Shown: positions 19,921 through 28,378, numbered from the stretch's first letter. The stretch: DNA of 64,000 bases from Ottowia sp. (GCF_016703145.1 NZ_JADJCO010000005.1:434001-498000); one strand, 5' to 3'. Translations and numbers: made by a program. Notes: generated by a model not told the origin, from the letters alone.

Positions 19921-20917
19921 GTGTCATTCCATCCCTTCCCCTCCGCCTCGCGCCTCGCTTGCCTGGCGATCACCGCGATCACCGCCGCCGCCGTGCTGCA
20001 TGCGCCAGCCGCCCTGGCCTTCAGCGACAAGCCGGTCAAGCTGATCGTGCCAGCGCCGGCGGGCGGCACCATCGACATGATCGCCCGCGTCGTGGGCGAC
20101 CAGTTGTCGCGCGACATCGGCCAGCCGGTGGTGGTCGAAAACAAGCCGGGCGTCGGCGGCGCCATCGCGGCCAAGTACATGCTGTCCCAGCCCGCCGACG
20201 GGCAGACGCTGCTGATGATCGCCAGCCGTCGTGCTGACGGAGGTTCCGCACGTGCTCAACGTCGGCTTCGATCCGCTGCATGACATCAAGCCGGTGGGGG
20301 TGATCGCGCGCTCGACCCTGTTCTTCATCGCCGCGCCGCAGTTCCCGGCCAAGGACGCGAAAGAGGCCATCGCCTACGTGAAGGCCCATCCGGGGCAGGT
20401 TTCCTACGCCTCGTACAGCGCCGGCACGGCGGCGCACTATGCCGGCGCCATGCTGAACAAGGCCGCCGGGCTGGACATGCAGCACGTGCCCTTTCCGGGC
20501 TCGGCGCCCGCGCTGGTGCAGGTGATGGGCGGACAGATTCCGCTCATGTTCGACGGTTCCGTCACCTCCAAGCCCCTCATCGCCGCGGGCAAGGTCAAGC
20601 TGCTGGCCGTCGCCTACAAAAGCCGCATGCCCGACTACCCCAACGTGCCCACGATGGCGGAAATCGGCTATCCGGACATGAACTTCAGCAACTGGAGCGG
20701 CGTGGTCGCGTCGTCCAAGGTGCCTGCGGAGGTGATGGAGAAAATCCATGCCGCGCTGCAGAAAGTGGCGGCCAACCCGGCCGTGCGCAAGCGCCTGATC
20801 GACGCCGGCTTCGAGCCGGTCGCGGACCAGTCGCTGGCGCAGGCCGCCAAAGAAGTGCGCGAGGAGTACGAGCGCAATGCCGTGATCGTGAAGGCCTTCA
20901 ACATCAAGCCGAATTAG
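19921..20917 (+). pseudogene. frameshifted Bug-family substrate-binding protein
   Basis: From GTG 19921 (preceded by TTAGGAGACAAG) the frame encodes a signal peptide (ITAAAVLHAPAALAF) and Bug motifs VKLIVPAPAGG, VENKPGVGG and ADGQTLLMIAS, then runs off. The frame from ~20231 continues seamlessly with VLTEVPHVL and MQHVPFPGSAPALVQVMGG to the C-terminus. Comparison with the intact Bug protein at 9217-10245 places one extra C near 20226-20230. The gene is thus disrupted just after the first lobe. It is the last member of the dioxygenase-cupin-ligase run. A sequencing error is possible. Confidence 0.82.
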
Positions 20918-21001
20918 TGGAATGCGGCAACAAATTCTTGTGCAGGCACCGTACCTGCAGGGTGGCCGATAGGTACAGCAGGGGAAGGGCCGGAGGTGTG
21001 A

Positions 21002-21103
21002 TAGGGCGTGACCCCGATGAAACTTGGCGGTTGGCTGCCTTCGGCAAGCTGCGCACCCGCCTCTGGCGTCGCACAGCTGCTCTAAGTTTCATGACACGCC
21101 CTA
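21002..21103. mobile_element. ~102-bp inverted-repeat element (MITE-like)
   Basis: TAGGGCGTG at 21002-21010 is mirrored by CACGCCCTA at 21095-21103. A second matching block, ATGAAACTT/AAGTTTCAT, lies inside each arm. The interior is ~50 bp without coding content. The right end is only 10 bp from the start codon of the hydroxyacid reductase gene. The element therefore lies across the position where that gene's promoter and ribosome site should be. It resembles the ends of a small transposon whose transposase has been lost. Confidence 0.6.
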
Positions 21104-21113
21104 AACTACCCGG

Positions 21114-22115
21114 ATGCCCGCGTCCCGCCCGTCCAAGCCCGCCATCCTGATCGCCCGCGCCATCTTCCCGGAGGTGATGGACAAGCTGGCCCGGCACTTC
21201 GAGGTCGAGGCCAACCCGGCCGACGCGCTGTGGCCGCGCGCGGAGCTGGCGCGCCGCCTGCAGGGCAAGCAGGGCGTGTTCACCACCGGCGGCGAGCGCA
21301 TCGACGCCGCGCTGCTGGCCCAGTGCCCCGGCCTGCGCATCTGCGCCAACATGGCGGTGGGCTACAACAACTTCGACCTGCCCGCCATGACGGCCGCCGG
21401 CGTGCTGGGCACCAACGCGCCCGGCGTGCTGACCGAGACCACGGCCGACCTGGGCTTCGCCCTGCTGATGGCCGCCGCGCGCCGGGTGGCCGAGGGCGAG
21501 CACTACCTGCGCGCCGGCCGCTGGGACCGCTGGGCCTACGACATTCTGGTCGGCCAGGACGTGCATGGCAGCACGCTGGGCATCCTCGGCATGGGGCGCA
21601 TCGGCCAGGCCATTGCCCGGCGCGGCGCCCTCGGCTTCGGCATGAAGGTGATCTACCACAACCGCTCGCGCTTGCCCGCCGAGGCGGAGGCCGAGGTCAG
21701 CGCGCGCTACGTGGGCAAGGACGAGCTGCTCAGGACGGCCGACCACGTGGTGCTGGTGGTGCCGTATTCGCCCGCCTCGCACCACGCCATCGGCGCCGCC
21801 GAGCTGGCGCTGATGAAGCCCACCGCCACCCTGGTCAACATCGCGCGCGGCGGCATCGTCGATGACGCGGCGCTGGCCGCCGCCCTGCGCGCCGGACGCA
21901 TCGCCGCCGCCGGGCTGGACGTGTTCGAGGGCGAGCCCCAGGTGCACCCCGACCTGCTGGCTTGCGCCAACGTCGTGCTGACGCCCCACATCGGCAGCGC
22001 CACCGTGCCCACGCGCAAGGCGATGGCGCATCTGGCGGCCGACAACCTGATCGGCTACCTGGTGCACGGCCAACCGCTGACGCCACTGAATCCAGAGGTG
22101 ATGGGTAGGGCTTGA
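21114..22115 (+). CDS. D-isomer 2-hydroxyacid dehydrogenase (glyoxylate/hydroxypyruvate reductase-like)
   Basis: This 333-residue NAD(P)H-dependent reductase belongs to the D-2-hydroxyacid dehydrogenase family and is likely cytosolic. The Rossmann motif is GILGMGRIGQAIARR. The catalytic set reads as Arg in NIARGGIVDD, Glu in FEGEPQVHP and His in TPHIGSAT. The NRS after the second strand (YHNRSRL) favours NADP over NAD. It is closest in style to GhrB/glycerate dehydrogenase. The start ATG 21114 lacks a clear Shine-Dalgarno, since the MITE-like element ends 10 bp upstream. It could have been recruited to a new promoter by that insertion. Confidence 0.9.
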   Translation: MPASRPSKPAILIARAIFPEVMDKLARHFEVEANPADALWPRAELARRLQGKQGVFTTGGERIDAALLAQCPGLRICANMAVGYNNFDLPAMTAAGVLGTNAPGVLTETTADLGFALLMAAARRVAEGEHYLRAGRWDRWAYDILVGQDVHGSTLGILGMGRIGQAIARRGALGFGMKVIYHNRSRLPAEAEAEVSARYVGKDELLRTADHVVLVVPYSPASHHAIGAAELALMKPTATLVNIARGGIVDDAALAAALRAGRIAAAGLDVFEGEPQVHPDLLACANVVLTPHIGSATVPTRKAMAHLAADNLIGYLVHGQPLTPLNPEVMGRA

Positions 22116-22252
22116 TGTGCTGCCGGCACGGCAGATCATCAAAGCCCAATGCCGGCTGAATCGGCCGCGCCGGATTCAACGCCAAATCAGCCTCCAGCGC
22201 CCATCAACCAAGCGCCAGAAGCTATCGAATTCAAAGCAAGCCGCGCGCACGC

Positions 22253-22403
22253 CAGCGCCTTGCCGAGGCCGCGCACCGGCTGGACGCATTGCGCCAGAAC
22301 TGGCGCCGCCTACGGCTGGACCGACCACACCGCCGAGATGCCCGACGACGAAATCCTGCGCCGCCTGCTGGCGCTGAACCTGCAACGCGCCACGGCGCAG
22401 GGT
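22253..22403 (+). pseudogene. C-terminal relic of a class I DNA methyltransferase
   Basis: One frame gives RLAEAAHRLDALRQNW. A second then gives AAYGWTDHTAEMPDDEILRR and LLALNLQRA. Both are characteristic of the C-terminal part of large Type II-like DNA methyltransferases (the LdaLR-W-LNP segment and the final AYGW...DEEIL-RLLALN-RA block). Normally ~70-100 residues separate them, so the relic has an internal deletion and frameshift. The rest of the gene is absent. It may mark a lost restriction-modification locus next to the HipA-like gene. Confidence 0.6.
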
Positions 22404-22455
22404 CCGAAAGCATCCGGCAGGAGATGCTGGCGATGATGCAGCCGGGCGACGTGCC

Positions 22456-22587
22456 ATGGCGCTGCCCCGCCGCTCGGCGCCGCGCGGGCTGTTCAGCGCC
22501 TTCGGTTTTGGCCAGCGCGGCGTGGTGATCGAGTGGTGGCTGCTGGACGCGCAGGGGGAGTTGATCGAGGTGTTCTGGGTCGATTGA
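22456..22587 (+). other. small unassigned reading frame (43 codons)
   Basis: An ATG at 22456 opens a frame ending at 22587 whose C-terminal half (QRGVVIEWWLLDAQGELIEV then FWVD) looks protein-like, with a charged/hydrophobic alternation. I do not recognise it. It follows the methyltransferase relic and may itself be the tail of a decayed gene. No ribosome site is evident. Confidence 0.25.
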
Positions 22588-22615
22588 TGTCCTTGACAAT
22601 CGCGTCATCAATCGG

Positions 22616-22666
22616 ATTTTATAGTGTATAAAATATTGATTTACATAAGATTTTAACCATAAAATC
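22616..22666. promoter_or_regulatory. two palindromic operators upstream of HipA-like gene
   Basis: ATTTTATA-GTG-TATAAAAT (22616-22634) and GATTTTA-ACCA-TAAAATC (22649-22666) are perfect dyads with centres about 32 bp apart, three helical turns. They lie in a sharply AT-rich island (22590-22680) in an otherwise GC-rich region, just before the HipA-like gene. A TTGACA at 22593-22598 could be its -35. They are probable binding sites for an autorepressor. The HipA-like protein itself carries an N-terminal DNA-binding helix-turn-helix. Confidence 0.6.
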
Positions 22667-22690
22667 CAATCATGAATCGAATCAACCTTG

Positions 22691-24103
22691 ATGCAAGCCC
22701 CGCCCCGGTCATCGCGTGACCAGCTCGCTGCCGCGCTGGCCCGCCAGCCTGCGGCCAGCGCCCAGGATCTGGCCGCGCGGCTGGGCGTGAGCCTGCCCAC
22801 GGTGCACCGCCTGCTGCGCGCGGCGCCGGCGCAGGTGGTCAGCCTGGGCCGCGCGCGCCGCACGCGGCACGCCTGGCGGCGGGCGCTGCGCGGGCAGGCG
22901 GGCGACTTGGCCGTGTACCGCGTGGATGCGCAGGGCATGCCCCACGCCTGGGCGGCGCTGGCCCTGGTCGAGCCGCAAGGCTGCGCCATGACACTGGAAG
23001 GGGCGGGCTGGCCGGTGCCGCCGGACGAGCGCGACGGCTGGTGGCCCGGTTTGCCGTATCTGTTGCAGGACATGCGCCCGCAGGGCTACATGGGCCGCCA
23101 GTTCGCTCGCGCCGTGCACGAGGGCCTGCAACTGCCGCCCGACCCGCGCGCCTGGAGCGACGACGACGTGCTGGCGGCCCTGTCGCGTGCCGGCGGCGAC
23201 ACGGTGGGCGACTTGATCGTGGGCGACGAGGCGCTGCGCCGTTGGCAGGCCGGTCGGCTGGACGCGCCCGCGCCCTTGGCGGAAAGCGAGTTGCCCGCGG
23301 CCTACCTCGCCCTGGCCGCGCAGGCGGTGGCGGGCGGCGGGGCGGGCTCCAGCGCGGCGGGCGAGTTTCCCAAGTTCGCGGCGCTGCGCGCGCCCGATCA
23401 GGCCGCGGAAGGCACCCCGCGCGCGCAGCACGTGCTGGTCAAGTTTTCCGGCGCGGGCGGTACGCCCGCCGAGCGGCGCTGGGCCGACCTGCTGCTGGCC
23501 GAACACCTGGCGCTGCAAGCCTGCGCCGCGCATCTGGCGGGGCAGGGCGTGCAGGCCGCGCGCACGCGCTGGCTGCAAGCGGGCGGCCGCGCCTTCCTGG
23601 AAGTGGAGCGGTTCGATCGCCACGGCCGCTGGGGCCGCAGCCCGCTGGTCAGCCTGGAGGCCGTGAACGCCGCCTTCCTGGGCCTGCCGCACCTGCCGTG
23701 GCCCGAGCTGGCCGCGCCGCTGGCGCGTGGCGGCTGGCTGGCCGACGGCGCCCTGGCGGCCGTGGGCGTGCTGTGGTGGTTCGGCCGCCTGATCGGCAAC
23801 ACCGACATGCACCTGGGCAACCTGAGCTTTCGCCCGCACGCGGGCCGGCTGGCGCTGGCACCCGCCTACGACATGCTGCCCATGTGCTACGCGCCGCTGG
23901 GCGGCGGCGAGCTGGCGCCGCTCACGCTGCTGGCGCCGCCGCTGCCGCTGCCCGGCGAACGCGCGCAGTGGCGCCCGGCGGCCGCTGCCGCGCTGGCCTT
24001 CTGGCAGGCGCTGGCGGGCGATGGCCGCGTCGGCGACGCCATGCGGGCGCAGGCCCAGGCCAACGCGCACCGGCTGGCACAGGCCATGGTCGTGGCGTGT
24101 TGA
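22691..24103 (+). CDS. yjjJ: HipA-family serine/threonine kinase toxin, YjjJ type
   Basis: This 470-residue protein fuses an N-terminal winged-helix segment (QDLAARLGVSLPTVHRLLR, residues ~25-43) to a HipA-like kinase. Kinase landmarks are AAGEFPKFAALR (nucleotide-binding Gly-rich region), the catalytic loop GNTDMHLGNLSF with Asp and Asn, and the metal-binding YD in PAYDMLPM. This architecture is that of E. coli YjjJ, a HipA relative without its own adjacent HipB. No separate antitoxin gene is seen here, though two palindromes precede the start. ATG 22691 lacks a good ribosome site. A 15-codon overlapping frame from ATG 22672 could couple translation. Phosphorylation target unknown. Confidence 0.85.
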   Translation: MQAPPRSSRDQLAAALARQPAASAQDLAARLGVSLPTVHRLLRAAPAQVVSLGRARRTRHAWRRALRGQAGDLAVYRVDAQGMPHAWAALALVEPQGCAMTLEGAGWPVPPDERDGWWPGLPYLLQDMRPQGYMGRQFARAVHEGLQLPPDPRAWSDDDVLAALSRAGGDTVGDLIVGDEALRRWQAGRLDAPAPLAESELPAAYLALAAQAVAGGGAGSSAAGEFPKFAALRAPDQAAEGTPRAQHVLVKFSGAGGTPAERRWADLLLAEHLALQACAAHLAGQGVQAARTRWLQAGGRAFLEVERFDRHGRWGRSPLVSLEAVNAAFLGLPHLPWPELAAPLARGGWLADGALAAVGVLWWFGRLIGNTDMHLGNLSFRPHAGRLALAPAYDMLPMCYAPLGGGELAPLTLLAPPLPLPGERAQWRPAAAAALAFWQALAGDGRVGDAMRAQAQANAHRLAQAMVVAC

Positions 24104-24162
24104 GGCGGTGTTCCTACAATGCAGCCCATGACAACCGCCTGTTGCCTGCCAGGGCAGCCATC

Positions 24163-24219
24163 CCATATCAAATCGGCCCCTAACGACCGTCTGTCAATCA
24201 CTAACAGCTATCGATTCAG
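24163..24219 (-). repeat. dispersed repeat copy C
   Basis: Read on the reverse strand this copy has ATCGATAGCTGTTAG, a GACAG core, then GGGGCCGATTTGAT. It belongs to a GACAG-type variant of the repeat in which the GCGCAATATCC block is replaced. It ends just before the ribosome site of rmuC. Confidence 0.65.
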
Positions 24220-24227
24220 GAGTATTC

Positions 24228-25619
24228 ATGACTTCGCCCGGCGCTGACGCGCTGCTCTGGGCAGCGCTCGCTGGCGCGGTGCTGAGCGTGGTGCTTTTGC
24301 TCGTGCTGCTGCTGCGCCGCCCGCGCCGGCCCGGGGACGTGGCCTCGCGCGGCGAGGTGCAGCAGATGATGGGCCAGGTGGTGGGCCAGCACGGCGAGCG
24401 GCTGGAGCGCGGGCTGCGCCACGAGATCGGCGAGAACGCGCGCGGCAGCCGGCAGGAGCTGACGCAGTCGCTGGCCGGCTTCCAGGACGCCGTGATGCGC
24501 CAGGGCGCAGAGGCCACGCGCACCCAGAACGCACAGATCGACGCCTTCGCGCAGCAGCTCGCGCACTTGCGCGGCACCCTGGCCGAGACACTGACGCAGC
24601 AGCTCACCAGCCTGAGCGACACCAACGCCCGCCGCATCGCCGAGGTGCGCGCCACGCTGGAGCAGCAACTGGCCCAGCTGCAGGCCAGCAACACCGCCAA
24701 GCTGGACGAGATGCGCCAGACGGTGGACGAGAAGCTGCACGCCACGCTGGAGCAGCGCCTGGGCGAGAGCTTCAAGCAGGTGGCGGAGCGGCTGGAGCAG
24801 GTGCACAAGGGCCTGGGCGAGATGCAGACCCTGGCGCAGGGCGTGGGCGACCTCAAGCACCTGCTGACCAACGTCAAGACGCGCGGCATGTTCGGCGAGG
24901 CGCAACTGGCCGCGCTGCTGGAGCAGGTGTTCGCGCCCGAGCAGTACGGGGCGCAGGTCGTCACCCGGCCGGGCACGCGCAACGCGGTGGACTTCGCCAT
25001 CCGCTTGCCGGGGCGCGCCGACGATGGCCAGCCGGTCTGGCTGCCGATAGACGCCAAGTTTCCCAACGAGGACTACGAGCGCCTGCTGGACGCCCAGCAG
25101 CGCGCCGACGCGGTGGCCGCCGAGGCCGCCGCCAAGGCGCTGGAGGCGCGCATCCGCCTGGAGGCGCGCGGCATCGCCGACAAGTACGTCGAGCCGCCGC
25201 ACACCACCGACTTCGCCATCCTCTTCCTGCCCACCGAGGGCCTGTACGCCGAGGTGCTGCGCCGCCCGGGGCTGATGGAGGCGCTGCAGCGCGAGCACCG
25301 CATCACCCTGGCCGGGCCGACCACGCTGCTGGCCATGCTCAACTCGCTGCAGATGGGCTTCCGCACGCTGGCGCTGGAAAAGCGCAGCAGCGAGGTCTGG
25401 CAGGTGCTGGGCGCGGTGAAAACCGAGTTCGGCAAGTTCGGCGACGTGCTGGCCAAGGTGAAGACCCAGACCCAGACGGTGCTGAACACGCTGGACCAGG
25501 CGCAGACGCGCACCAACGTGATGAACCGCGCCCTGCGGCAGGTGGAGGCCCTGCCCGACGGCGCGGCGCAGTCCCTGTTGCCGCGCGGGGCGGACGAGGG
25601 CGAAGGCGCGGCGCGCTGA
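24228..25619 (+). CDS. rmuC: DNA recombination protein RmuC
   Basis: RmuC is a membrane-anchored PD-(D/E)XK-type predicted nuclease that limits inversion at short inverted repeats. The 463-residue product has an N-terminal transmembrane helix (residues ~8-28, LLWAALAGAVLSVVLLLVLL) and a long Gln/Glu-rich coiled coil (~40-210). The RmuC core contains TRGMFGEAQLAALLEQV, WLPIDAKFPNEDYERL and the AGPTTLLAMLNSLQMGFRTL block. ATG 24228 follows CAGGAGTATTC. The gene stands between repeat copy C and an MFS gene 40 bp downstream. Confidence 0.95.
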   Translation: MTSPGADALLWAALAGAVLSVVLLLVLLLRRPRRPGDVASRGEVQQMMGQVVGQHGERLERGLRHEIGENARGSRQELTQSLAGFQDAVMRQGAEATRTQNAQIDAFAQQLAHLRGTLAETLTQQLTSLSDTNARRIAEVRATLEQQLAQLQASNTAKLDEMRQTVDEKLHATLEQRLGESFKQVAERLEQVHKGLGEMQTLAQGVGDLKHLLTNVKTRGMFGEAQLAALLEQVFAPEQYGAQVVTRPGTRNAVDFAIRLPGRADDGQPVWLPIDAKFPNEDYERLLDAQQRADAVAAEAAAKALEARIRLEARGIADKYVEPPHTTDFAILFLPTEGLYAEVLRRPGLMEALQREHRITLAGPTTLLAMLNSLQMGFRTLALEKRSSEVWQVLGAVKTEFGKFGDVLAKVKTQTQTVLNTLDQAQTRTNVMNRALRQVEALPDGAAQSLLPRGADEGEGAAR

Positions 25620-25659
25620 TGCGGCCCGCCCCGATGTTCATCGCGACACGGTTCGAAGG

Positions 25660-26841
25660 ATGACCGGGCGCGAACTGCTGCGCCTGATGGCCGCCCAGGT
25701 CTGCGTGCACAGCGCCATGACCGGCACGCGGCTGGCGGCGCCGCTGCTGGCGCTGCAATTGGGCTACAGCGCCGCCGCCGTGGGCGTGCTGCTGGCGCTG
25801 TTCGCGCTGTCGCCGGTGTGTCTGGCCTTGCCCGCGGGCCGGCTGGCCGACCGGCACGGGCTGCACCTGCCGCTCGCCCTGGCGGTCGGCGGCGCCGTGG
25901 CCGGCGCGGCGCTGGCGGCGGCCTGGCCCGTCTTCGTGGTGCTTTGCGTGTCGGCCCTGCTGACCGGCGCGGCGGCGGGCACGGCGCAGATCGCGCTGCA
26001 GCGCCACGTGGGCCGCTCGGTGGTCGACTCCGGCCAGCTCAGGGCGGCCTTCAGCTGGATCGCCATCGCGCCGGCGCTGTCGAACTTCGTCGGTCCGCTG
26101 GTCACCGGCCTGCTGATCGACCACGCCGGCCCGCAGCCGGGCCACGTCACCGGGTTTCGCGCCGCGTTCGGGCTGATGGCGCTGCTGCCGTTCGTGGGCT
26201 GGTGGCTGCTGCGCGGCGCGCCCGAGGCGCCCGTCGCGCCCGTCGGGGCGGCGCCGGGCGCGGACTCGGTGTGGGACCTGCTGGCCGAGCCGCGCATGCG
26301 GCGCCTGCTGTTCGTCAACTGGCTGCAGTCGTCGGCGTGGGACGTGCACTCGTTCGTGCTGCCGCTGCTGGGGCATGAGCGGGGCCTGTCGGCCTCGGTC
26401 ATCGGCGCGCTGCTGGGCGCCTTCGCCGCCGCCGCCGCGCTGATCCGCATGGCGCTGCCGGCCCTGACGGCCAAGCTGCCGGAGTGGTGGGTGATCCATG
26501 TTTCGACCCTGCTGGCGGCCTGCGCGCTGCTGGCCTACCCGCTGATGCCGGGGCCGCTGGCCATGGGGGCGTGCTCGGTGGTGCTGGGGGTGGCGCTGGG
26601 GGCGGTGCAGCCCATGGTGCTGAGCGTGCTGCACCAGATCGCGCCGCCCGCGCGCCAGGGCGAGGCGATGGCGCTGCGGGTGATGACGATCAACCTGTCG
26701 AGCTTCGCGATGCCGATGCTGTTCGGTTCCATCGGCGCGGTGACCGGGGCTGCCGGGCTGTTCTGGCTGGTGGCCAGCCTGCTGGCCGTGGGCTCGCGCG
26801 CCGTGCCGGGACTGCGCGAGGTGCCGCAGGCGCCGGATTAA
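25660..26841 (+). CDS. MFS transporter, 12-helix
   Basis: This 393-residue inner-membrane transporter of the major facilitator superfamily has about 12 hydrophobic segments. The loop 2-3 signature is LPAGRLADRHGLHLPLA. Glycine-rich helix 5 and a second-half start at DLLAEPRMRRLLF are also visible. It looks like a drug/metabolite exporter, but no substrate can be given. Start ATG 25660 is 40 bp after rmuC with GAAGG upstream, so co-transcription is possible though functionally unexplained. Confidence 0.85.
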   Translation: MTGRELLRLMAAQVCVHSAMTGTRLAAPLLALQLGYSAAAVGVLLALFALSPVCLALPAGRLADRHGLHLPLALAVGGAVAGAALAAAWPVFVVLCVSALLTGAAAGTAQIALQRHVGRSVVDSGQLRAAFSWIAIAPALSNFVGPLVTGLLIDHAGPQPGHVTGFRAAFGLMALLPFVGWWLLRGAPEAPVAPVGAAPGADSVWDLLAEPRMRRLLFVNWLQSSAWDVHSFVLPLLGHERGLSASVIGALLGAFAAAAALIRMALPALTAKLPEWWVIHVSTLLAACALLAYPLMPGPLAMGACSVVLGVALGAVQPMVLSVLHQIAPPARQGEAMALRVMTINLSSFAMPMLFGSIGAVTGAAGLFWLVASLLAVGSRAVPGLREVPQAPD

Positions 26842-26843
26842 GG

Positions 26844-26901
26844 GAAAAATAGGCCTTGAGCCCGCGTGGAATATGCGCTTTCAGCTATAAAAAACGTATC
26901 A
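26844..26901 (-). repeat. dispersed repeat copy D
   Basis: Reverse-strand reading gives TTTTTTATAGCTGAAAGCGC, then ATATTCCACGCGGGCTCAAG, then GCCTATTTTT. This is one of the best-conserved copies. Its distal edge abuts the stop codon of the RidA-family gene, so it separates two convergent genes. It may have a 3'-end or terminator role. Confidence 0.75.
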
Positions 26902-27357
26902 ATCCACTTCGGCGATCAGCTCGATCTCCACGCACGCACCCAGCGGAAGCTGCGCCACGCCGAAGGCGCTGCGGGCATGTTTGCCCTTGTCGCCGAAGAC
27001 TTGGCCCAGCAGCTCGGAACAGCCGTTGGTGACCAGGTGGTGCTCGGTGTAGCCGGGCGCGGAGTTGACCAGGCTCATGACCTTGACGATGCGCCGCACG
27101 CGCTCCAGGTCGCCTCCCGTGGCGGCCTGCAGGGTGCCCATCAGGTCGACGGCCACGGCGCGGGCGGCCAGGGCCCCTTCGGCGGTCGCCATGCCGGCGC
27201 CCAGTTGGCCGACCCAGGGCTTGCCGTCCTTGCGGGCGATGTGGCCGGAGAGGAACACCAGGTCGCCGCTGCGCACGAAGGGAACGTAGGCGGCGGCGGG
27301 CGTGGCGACGGTCGGCAGTTCGATGCCGAGGTCTTGCAGGCGTTGGGCGATGCTCAT
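26899..27357 (-). CDS. RidA/YjgF-family protein
   Basis: This 152-residue protein belongs to the RidA superfamily, subgroup resembling YjgF/YER057c-like-1 rather than classical RidA. Visible blocks are VRSGDLVFLSGHIARKDGKP, AARAVAVDLMGTLQAATGGD and LPLGACVEIELIAEVD. Classical members hydrolyse reactive enamines and imines, but this subgroup is biochemically less defined. Start MSIAQ at 27357 has GGAGCACC upstream; an upstream in-frame ATG would add unconserved residues. It lies 43 bp downstream of a transglutaminase gene and may be the last gene of that operon. Confidence 0.88.
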   Translation of the reverse strand: MSIAQRLQDLGIELPTVATPAAAYVPFVRSGDLVFLSGHIARKDGKPWVGQLGAGMATAEGALAARAVAVDLMGTLQAATGGDLERVRRIVKVMSLVNSAPGYTEHHLVTNGCSELLGQVFGDKGKHARSAFGVAQLPLGACVEIELIAEVD

Positions 27358-27400
27358 GGTGCTCCTGAAAAAAATGAGGTGGGAAGGCGAGGGCACGCCG

Positions 27401-28378
27401 CTACGGTGGTGGTGGTGGCGGCGGCGGGGCGAATTCCGGCAGCTCGGGCAGGCCCGTCAGCAGCAGGGCCTCGCAGGGTTCGACCGTGACCCCCACGTGC
27501 AGCGCCTGGCTCTGGCTGCCCTGGATGACGCCGCGCAGCGGCGAGACGTCGGCGAAGTCGCGCCCAACCGCCAGGCGCACGTAGTCCTCGCCCGGCGTGC
27601 CCCAGCCCTCGCGCGCGTTGGTGGGGCACAGGTCGTACCAGTGCTGCTCTTCCTCCACCGCTTCGTGCACCAGCGTGTCGGGCACGTACATGGACACCCA
27701 GGCGTGCGAGGCGTCGCTGCCGATCAGGCGCGGCTGGCCCGGTGGCGGCTGGGTGAGCAAGTAGCCGCTGACGTAGCGCGCGGCCAGCCCCAGCGAGCGC
27801 AGGCAGGCCAGCATGACGTGGCTGAAGTCCTGGCACACGCCCTCGCGTTGCTGCAGCGCGTCGGCGGCCGGGGTGTGGATGCCAGTGCTGTTGGGGGTGT
27901 AGCGGAAGTCGGCATGGATGCGCAGCATCAGCTCGCGCGCGGCCTCCTGCAGCGGCCGGCCGGGGGGAAAGCTGGGGCGCGCGTAGTCGACGAAGGCGGG
28001 CCCGCAATGCACGTGGACGGAGGGAAACACGTACTGCGCGGCGGCCGGCCCGGGGTGGCCGGCCCGGTACACGAACGCCTCGCGCGCGGCCTCCCACGGC
28101 AGCGCCGACGCGCGCGGCGCGGGCGCCACGGTCTGCACCAGGTGCGTGGCGCGCACGGCCAGGCGTGAGTGGGGCGTGGCCAGCTCGATGAAATGGCGCC
28201 AGTTGCCACGCACGTCGCGGGTCTGGCGCAGGGTGGCGGGCCGGGGCGCGATGCGCAGGCGGTGGTCCAGCACTTGCTGGCAGGTGGCGTCGGGCATGCG
28301 CAGGTGCGCCATGTGCAGCGCGCCGTCCACCGGCGGGTGGTAGTCGTAGCAAGTGTCGTGGGTGATGCGCAGGCGCAT
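27401..28378 (-). CDS. transglutaminase-like protein, amidoligase-linked
   Basis: This 325-residue protein has the bacterial transglutaminase N-terminal beta domain (MRLRITHDTCYDYHPPVDGA) and a transglutaminase core. The catalytic Cys is in REGVCQDFSHVML and the His in DASHAWVSMYVP, followed by an Asp-containing strand. No signal peptide, so it is probably cytosolic. The C-terminus is a run of eight prolines, encoded by a near-perfect trinucleotide tract. The gene follows the fused ATP-grasp/alpha-E gene. That association recurs across bacteria and was proposed by comparative genomics to make or remove peptide tags. Its own reaction, amide hydrolysis or transfer, is unproven. Confidence 0.88.
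   Translation of the reverse strand: MRLRITHDTCYDYHPPVDGALHMAHLRMPDATCQQVLDHRLRIAPRPATLRQTRDVRGNWRHFIELATPHSRLAVRATHLVQTVAPAPRASALPWEAAREAFVYRAGHPGPAAAQYVFPSVHVHCGPAFVDYARPSFPPGRPLQEAARELMLRIHADFRYTPNSTGIHTPAADALQQREGVCQDFSHVMLACLRSLGLAARYVSGYLLTQPPPGQPRLIGSDASHAWVSMYVPDTLVHEAVEEEQHWYDLCPTNAREGWGTPGEDYVRLAVGRDFADVSPLRGVIQGSQSQALHVGVTVEPCEALLLTGLPELPEFAPPPPPPPP

Noticed and set aside
27408..27430. Poly-proline trinucleotide tract as a phase-variable repeat
   Set aside because: A change in unit number would only alter the Pro count at the C-terminus, not the frame.
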